From: Gavia stellata
Lineage: Eukaryota; Chordata; Aves; Gaviiformes; Gaviidae
Assembly (NCBI RefSeq): GCF_030936135.1
Contig: NC_082603.1
Coordinates: 34,266,329-34,330,328, forward strand
DNA: 64,000 nucleotides
Reading direction: 5' to 3'
Part shown: positions 57,161 through 64,000 of the stretch, piece after piece
Layout: each line of letters begins with the position of its first letter
How positions within the stretch are numbered: the first letter of the stretch is position 1
Position numbers and translations under genes: made by a program
The notes under the pieces: model-generated
What the model saw: only the letters and a program-made list of their open reading frames with translations
Told to the model about the DNA's origin: nothing
The model's database searches: none

Positions 57161-60100
57161 GCTGTCTCCAGCACAACCTTAGGCATGGTAGCTCTCACAG
57201 CAGGTCCAGGTACAACCTCCTAGGTTGAACAGGAATTTTTTCCTGTCCAAAATAGCATGAGTCAATATTACCTCAGTCTCAACTTCCAGCCAGTAAAATG
57301 AAGTTGTTTAAAAGATCTGAAGTGGAAGACCAACAAAGTTATTTTGACAGAATATGCCTCCTAGTAAGAGTACCGCTACTAAAATTAAATATTTCAATAC
57401 CCTGCTAAATTCCAACAGGGTTACCTGATAGGCAATCCAGACTCCACTCAGTCTTCGAATAGCTGGAAATGACAGGGAACAAAACACTCAAAGAACAGTT
57501 TAAACAGCACCTGGTGTCCAAAACAGCTAAAAAATTGCACTATATTCACATCTAGGTGCCTCGACAGCCAGGGCCCCTCTCAGATCCACTCTGCAAACAA
57601 GGGAGATTGCGTACCACAGTCTGAGGAAGGGGCAAATTTTCCTTTAGGAGTTTTCTCCCAGAAGTATGAATAGCAGTTGTCACTTAGATTTTGTGTTCAA
57701 AGGGAATTAAGCCTTTGGGGACTGGGGAGGGAACGCAGCATTTCCAGGAGAGCGGGAGAAAAACGTGTTGAAGGAATAAACAGGTTGTTTAGCCAAAGTC
57801 AGGCACTGGCCAGTAACACAGCTGAGATCAAAACACCCCAAGGCTTGCAAATCCATCGAATGCTGCATTATATGCTTATCCACCTGCAGACTGACTCCTT
57901 ATCTTTGTGAACCTTCCTGTCCCTCCTCCAGTACACACACAGGCAACCAAATTCTTGACTTATGGTAAATCCTACACGCTTCAGAAGTCAGAGAATATAG
58001 CATTAAATACTGAATTCAATTTGTTAGCAGACCCTCCTTTATGTAGCAGACCAGCTTCAAAGGAATAGAAGTCTAAAATACTTCATAGAGCAAAGCTACC
58101 AGACATGTGCATTTATGATGGATGAGTTTCTTGAAGCCATCCGCCTTGTAAAAGCTTGTTCTTTACTAGCAAGCCCTTGCTGCTACTTTGGGAGCTCCAT
58201 AGCTACAGCTGAACAGTGACTTGGTATTTCTGCAAGACAGTTTGTTTACTATCAGAACCGCTGACAAAGCAGAATCAATCGCAGCACCAAGCCACTTACT
58301 CCAATACAAACAATTTTCCTGTTCTTTGGTAACTACAACCGCACTCGTTCAGAATCTTAACTCTGCAGGTAGGTTCCTCCTCAAACAAAAACCCCAATTT
58401 GATTTTTCCCAGGCTTTCACCACTACCTCACTCCTTAGTTCGAGATGATGTATGCAACCTCCGCTTTTCCATCGATTTCCAGTTCTTTTCCTTTATCGCC
58501 TATTTTACCTTTCATATCATGCAGGAAAAAAAAAAAACCTCTAACATCATTTTTATGGGCTAGCTGTTTTAAAGTATAATCACATAATGACATAACATGC
58601 AGAGAACCATATTCATGTCACTGTTACTAAACATCTTACACAGTGTGAGAGGATGGTAAAAGGTGCATATGCAATATGCAATGTAATAGGTACAGACTAT
58701 ACTCTTCAAGTAGAAGCTGCTCTTCCAGTTTCCCGTAGCTCTGTTTTTTCTGTCAGTTACGCAACTTATGTTACATTTATATAACCAGTTCAGGGGAAAA
58801 AGAGAATTATTCTAGCCAGCAAAACAGTCTGAAGTTTTATAAGCCCTTCAGCATGAAGAAAATGTCAGGACCTGTTCCTTAAAAATCCACCTGTTCTCAA
58901 CGGGCCAGGAAATTAAAACCACTAAATCACACTTCCTTACTTCCCCCCTCCAATTCGAATCAAGAGAAATTGCAAGCAGTTTGCCCAAGAGAACCATCAT
59001 CAACTTCTTTTTCCAGTAACCTAGTGATTTTTAGCATTGTTTCAGGTTTTTTTGGAAGGATCAGATGAATGGGGAAACCAAGTACTGTATGGGGTACCTG
59101 AGGCACTGCTAAAGACATCAAGTGAGCAGAATAAACTCCCCTAATTTGTCACTTCACGTACCACATAGAAACTACAGCAATAGATGGAAGTAACAAATTA
59201 GCTGCCAAACACACCAAAATGCTGTTCTTTTGAGAATCCACTTTTCTTCATGAGGAGGTTCAAGCATGTTTGTCTCACCCCACTAGCAAAACTGAGCAGT
59301 AGCAGTCCATGAAGGAGCTTTCTTTGCAAAAGGCAGGCTCCGAGCATTAACTGACTGAATCATGTGCTGAGCTGTAAAAGCCATTTTCCATCAATTCGGC
59401 AAGTATTTGCCATTACCTATACCTGAAATCTAATTGCATTTTAAGTGCTTTAGAGATCTCGAGCAACACTGAGTGCGTTTACAGGAATAATGCCCCATCT
59501 TTTAAGAAATTGCAAACTGCTGGACAGGCTACAAAAGAACAACTTGAATGTTGCCAGTTTATTGTCCAGAAGAAAACATTTTGTCATTTTTAGTTGCTGT
59601 TGGACATGAGATGAGTCAGGAACCAAGACCCAACTCAGTCTTCCCTCCATAACCTGGCTTCTCAGCATGCTTTCTGGTTCATAGGTTCTCATAACAATCC
59701 TTTTCAAATCCAAATACAAACCAGTCTTAAGGGTTTATTTTTAAGTGTAAAAGCTTTAACCTCTCAAAACAATTCAAACACCTTCCTCTTTATGTAAACA
59801 CAGAGCAGCTCCTTCTTGTGCAATTCATGCCCAACGTAGCATACAGATTCAAGAGTTCTCCATTTGGGTTTGTGCTGTATTTTGAACGTCTCTTCCTCAT
59901 ACCAAGTCGGGCAGCAGTGCCAAGAAACCTGAGGCCAGTTCTGCAGATGAAAAAGGTGTTTCACCTCCAAATCAAGGGAGGATGGGGAGGTGTGTGGTAG
60001 GAAAGAGCTGAAATCTTCCTGCCCGCAATAGCGGGCATCACTGTCAGGATGCTGCCTACGAAAACGGAAACATTTTTCCCCCCCTACACAAAAAAGGGAA

Positions 60101-62437
60101 GCCAGTTTCTGTGAAGTCAGTCTTTTATTTGCAAGACTGAACTACTACAGAAGCATCCATCTAAACTTACTGAATTAGTATCACTTATTCTTCCAGCCAA
60201 GAACCCTGGATTACTTGCAGTCCCCCAAGAGGTACGGGGAAAGAATTAAAGTAAGTTTAAATTGCAGACTCTGTTTGACTAAGAAAAAAACGAGTTTAAA
60301 AGGTATGTTAATTTCACCCACCGAGTCTGTCCAGTGACTGTTCAGGTACACTTCAGCTTTTTGCTTTGCAGCTGATATGGGTTTGCTTTCCAAAGCTTTT
60401 GTATTGGACATTCTCTCCAGATCTTGCTTCCCATTTGTTTTTTTAAATAAACTCATTGAACAGACAAGTCAATTTGGACACACAGAAACAGCATATTCCT
60501 GAACAGTTTTAGATTTACGGAATCTACCTCTCAAAAAAGGCCACTTTGAAATTAATTCTGAAGGATTTTTGCAGTGCAGAGACTTCCAGGCCTTCACAAA
60601 CCTAAAGTTGTTCTAGTTCTGTGTTTATATTCTTGTGCAAATGTAAGCCCACTCAGCCTGGCTTTTTACAAGCTTTTCACCTAACCTTTCCCAAAGGTCA
60701 AATGTTTGCCGTTTTGCTCTGTATGAGCATAGTATATTCTCTGTTGCACTGGGCTTTGGGGCAAACGGCTTGCAGACACTTAGCCAAGTAAGATATTTAA
60801 GAAGAACTAAACCATCAAAAACATATTGACAAAAACACTTGTAAAATCTGCCTGCGATCACGAACTTTTAACACCGCAAGCAACAGCAAGAGCCTGATGC
60901 GATCTGTTGTTTGCTCAGACGTGAGCAGCATGTCCTTAACTGGCTCTGTATTTCAAAGCACCTGTCTCGGTGTCACCTAGCACAAACCCAGATCAAGGTG
61001 CAACTTCCTGTGTGTTTTAAAAACAAGTGCCAGGAGGAAATGCCTACCACTCCCCATATATGGTTAAAACTGAACTCAGTACTGAGCTTCAGCAGCCGTG
61101 AACAAAATGGTACCAACGTACGTACATTCTGCTCAAGAATAAAATTGCAGAGAATCTTCTATGAGCAAGAGTTAAGTTGGGCTAACTGGAGTTAAGATTA
61201 AACACCGACGCAACTTGGAATTATTTCCATCTCCCCCCAAAAAAAACCAACCACAAAAAAAAAAAAACCCAGCCAACTTCCTTGCACTGCACTTATCTGC
61301 TCTCCGGGTCTCTATGCCTCAAAATACACCCCCCCATCCCTAACCCATCGGAGCAGACACCCCATTAGCCACAGGCTTCCCCAGCACCACCCCATCCTCC
61401 TTCTAAGCACAGACTCGGTGTCTGTTCCAACACAGCCGGGTCCAGCCTCTCCTGCCACACCGAGCGACTGCCATGTTGTCTTTCTGCCATCAACCTCCGC
61501 GGTTAGCAGGGGGGTTGACGTGCTTCAGACTTTTCTCTCCTGGTTCTACTCACATCTGAGCTTTCTAGATGTATGTTGAAAATCCTAACTCAACCGGATT
61601 ATCTGAGCAACGTAGCAATTGTTTTCACACAGACACACGTAAAGCAGAATTACGTTTTTAGGTGTCTGGAGAAGGGGGAAAGTAGGCACAACTTGCCAAC
61701 TGTCAGGTTACCTGCTCGTCCTTTCGGGTGCTGGATAGCCAACCAACAGGTGACCCGCCTGCACGATGGCTGTCACCGCTTTTAGGGGAAGGAGCACCTA
61801 CAGAGGGGGGCTGAAAGATGTCCTGAAAGCATCTCTATCCCTTACCCAGGAACAGACACCAGACTGACAGCTGGACCCAATCAATTTTTCCAAGCCCTTA
61901 ACTCGCACACAAGTGCAAGGCAGCAGCAACTCCACTTGCGAAGAAGACCGAGGACTCCCGTAAGCTCACGGGGGGTCCGAGCTCCCTCACGAGCACCCGG
62001 GTATTTTTTAATTTCACCCATTGCCACCAGCGCGCACAGCCGAAGTTATCTCGTTCCGGTTCCTCCCATCACCAAAACCCGGCCTCCCCCGCCGCGGCCG
62101 CGCAGGAGCCGCCGCTGGCCGAAACGTGGCTCTGAAAACCCCTTCCCAGCCCGGCGCTGCCCGCGCGGGCTCGGTCCCCGTACCCGCGCCGGGCCCCCTC
62201 CCCTGAGGGGAACCCAGCGGCACCCCACACCCGAGCCCAGGCGCCGGCGCCGGGCCCGGCCGCCGCGCTCAGCCCCGGGAAGGGGCCGGCGGGGGAAGCC
62301 CCGCGCCGCCCCCGCGCCCTCGGCCATCTCGGGAGCCTCCCTCTGCGGACGCGCCCGCCGCCCGCGCCCCCTCCCCGGCTCCCCTCGGCCCAGGGGCCCG
62401 GCCGGCGGGAGCGGGAGCTCCCTCCGGCCCCACTCAC

Positions 62438-62690
62438 CGCTTCCGTCGCGCCTCGCCGGGCGGCGGGGAGGGCGTGAGGCGAGCGCGGGGCGGCCGTGCC
62501 GCTCAGCCGCGGCCCCGCGGGGCTGGGGGGCGGCGCGGCTCGGCCCGACCCGGTGCGTGCGAGAGCGAAGCCCACGGTCGCTCGGCAGCGGCAGGGCGGC
62601 GGTCCCGGCACGGCAGCGGCGGCGGCGCCCGCCTGCGGAGCATGCGCCGGACCGAGCCCGCCCGCCCGGGGGTGGTGCCTCACCGCGGCC
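62438..62690 (-). other. JAK1: JAK1 exon 1, non-coding 5' UTR (right end approximate)
   Basis: The minus strand has a consensus donor here: exon bases GAAGCG then GTGAGTGG. It lies in the CpG island and is the best-placed donor to join the acceptor of exon 2 about 30 kb away. Human JAK1 likewise has a non-coding first exon in a CpG island. The transcription start cannot be read from sequence; 62690 is a guess based on the GC boxes and the NRF1-like site. Confidence 0.5.
62640..62647. promoter_or_regulatory. NRF1-like site GCATGCGC
   Basis: GCATGCGC matches one full half and the centre of the palindromic NRF1 consensus (YGCGCAYGCGCR). NRF1 sites cluster close to start sites in CpG-island promoters, so this suggests a start near here. 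Binding is inferred only. Confidence 0.4.
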
Positions 62691-62710
62691 GCCTCCCGCG
62701 CTGAGGGGGC

Positions 62711-62719
62711 GATGGCGGC
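62711..62719 (+). promoter_or_regulatory. YY1-like site GATGGCGGC
   Basis: GATGGCGGC fits the YY1 consensus AAGATGGCGGC apart from its first bases. YY1 sites lie near start sites of housekeeping genes. Its orientation is opposite to JAK1. A single motif match, so modest weight. Confidence 0.35.
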
Positions 62720-62891
62720 GTTGGGCTCCGAGCTGCGGGGCCGCCGCTGAGGGGGTTTGCCGGCCCGCGGGGAAGCCGCGCCCGGGTGGGTGGCAGGAGG
62801 CGGTTTAGGCCCTCGGAGGCCGCCGAGCCCCGGTGGGGACGGCCCTGCCGAGGCCGCAGCGGCGTGGCCGGAGCCCGGTCAGGGAGAAAGC

Positions 62892-62905
62892 GGGGGGGGG
62901 GGGGG
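62892..62905 (+). repeat. G14 run in the CpG island
   Basis: Fourteen consecutive G upstream of the presumed JAK1 start. Unstable in replication and sequencing, so its length may be uncertain. Confidence 0.8.
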
Positions 62906-63010
62906 TGTGTTAAAGCGGATCTGCCTCCTGATGGTGTAAAGTGAGGTAAAGACCTCAGCGGGTGCGGCGGGAGGCCAGCCCCGTGCCCGGGTCGGCACCC
63001 GGCGGTTTAA

Positions 63011-64000
63011 CAGTAGGCGCTTAAAAACGCCTGTCAGCCAGCGCATCTTCTGGCACCGCTCGGACATTGCCGAAGTTGAGGGCTGTGTTCGCCACCCCAG
63101 TGCCCAGGCCATGGCTGTCGTCTCCACGGATGTCCAGTCTCTGCTGTGGTGCAGGCTGAGCTAGTGATTTATTTGGATCATCTTTAAAAAACCTACAACC
63201 CTACCTCTAGCCTCGCAGAGACCTGGATGAGCCCGCATTAGCAACTTGGTGTTTACACCAAAACGAGGAGACGCACACCATTCTCCCGTCTGCACGGAGA
63301 AGAAATTGGTTTCTTCATTGCGGTTTCAAACTCTTTTCAAAGTCACAGGAAACAGCAGAAGTGGAGGTAATATCAGTAAGAAAATTATTCAGTTTAATAA
63401 AATGATTCCCCCCTTCCCACACACGCACACATATTTGGCATTTTCTTCTGAAAGAAGAGCCGCTCTGCTGCTGCCTTTTGGGAGAATTGTCCTAATAGCC
63501 AAATTGGTCATTAAAAAAACCACCCCGGTAAACGTGCCCCCTTTTGACGTAATGGTAGTTTCATGTAATTCAGCCTAATCAGAGCACATTGATAACATCT
63601 TTTTGTCAAGGTCTTCTCATGTGGGGCAGCACATGGGTGTGCAAGTCCCTTTGCTGTTAGGAGGTTTTTATAGACTACGCCGATACGGGTCCCAGCTCAT
63701 CTGCCTCAGCGACCCTGAGTTTTGAACCTTTTTTCCAGAAAACCAACCCAAAGCTTTTTATCTCCCGCACGGGAGCTGGGAGACGGGGGCTGATTGCGTG
63801 TGAGTGCACGTGCGTGCATGTCTGGGTGGTTGTAGTTTACAAACTAAAGGTAGATAATCATTGATTACTTTTTTCCCCCCTCTCCCAAGAGGAAACAAGC
63901 CAGCCCTTCCCCACCTGTTTCCACAGCTGTCAGGGAACCGGCAGAGCGTAATTTGGATGCTTTCACACCTTGTTAACCTTTTTCCTCAGCCACATGGCAT
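63011..64000. other. Upstream flank of JAK1, nothing recognised
   Basis: GC content falls back to the window average. No coding frame, repeat or promoter motif stands out. Confidence 0.6.

Larger units (their letters stand above)
32443..62437 (-). other. JAK1: JAK1 intron 1, about 30 kb, non-coding
   Basis: The largest intron, between the CpG-island leader exon and the ATG exon. Recognised contents are the MIR-like and CR1 pieces, the A/T minisatellite and the G-quadruplex tract listed separately. Stretches 32.5-40.6, 42.2-50.0 and 57.2-61.9 kb show nothing I can name. Large first introns often hold enhancers or alternative leader exons, but none can be identified from sequence alone. Confidence 0.7.
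62030..63010. promoter_or_regulatory. JAK1: CpG island, presumed JAK1 promoter
   Basis: An abrupt rise in GC and CpG density, unique in this AT-rich window, with several GGGCGG/CCGCCC boxes (for example near 62457 and 62595), no TATA box, and the exon 1 donor inside it. This is the architecture of a broadly expressed gene. Transcription is leftward into JAK1. Island edges were estimated by eye. Confidence 0.8.

Noticed and set aside
32443..62437. Search for extra coding exons or nested genes in intron 1
   Set aside because: No frame has recognisable protein similarity with flanking splice sites; alternative non-coding leader exons cannot be excluded by eye.
61936..62808. Long plus-strand open frame (290 codons) in the CpG island, with a 204-codon frame on the other strand
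   Set aside because: GC-rich DNA has few stop codons. The translation is low-complexity Arg/Pro/Gly/Ala with no domain, and both strands are open, so it is compositional.

Overview
The window is nuclear DNA from a vertebrate, most likely a bird. It carries one multi-exon gene on the minus strand whose spliced exons read as Janus kinase 1 (JAK1). The scattered repeats resemble avian CR1 LINE ends and old MIR-type amniote SINEs. There are no prokaryotic operons, rRNA genes or CRISPR arrays. I cannot name the species.

Layout, left to right on the plus strand. Positions 1-1640 have no coding potential and end in a plus-strand AATAAA; from known vertebrate gene order this is probably the 3' UTR of RAVER2, tail-to-tail with JAK1. 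The JAK1 poly(A) signal lies at 1815-1820 (minus strand) and the stop codon at 3421-3423. The 24 coding exons run from there up to the ATG at 32366-32368. The joined reading frame is 1152 codons plus stop, every junction keeps phase, and the product shows FERM, SH2-like, pseudokinase and tyrosine kinase domains in order. A first intron of about 30 kb (32443-62437) separates the ATG exon from a CpG island at about 62.03-63.0 kb, which holds the likely non-coding exon 1 (strong donor after 62438) and the promoter. Positions 63.0-64.0 kb are upstream flank with nothing recognised.

How it works together: the island promoter drives leftward transcription, a short untranslated leader is spliced to an exon carrying only the first two codons, and the product is a cytokine-receptor-associated tyrosine kinase that phosphorylates receptors and STATs. 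All other reading frames over 60 codons look like chance frames. The most useful second-look points are a GC-AG intron inside the pseudokinase region, a tandem acceptor in the FERM-encoding exon 8, the weak first ATG followed by a strong in-frame ATG at codon 13, the close convergent 3' ends, and an old SINE still recognisable in intron 4. I found no convincing new biological system here.
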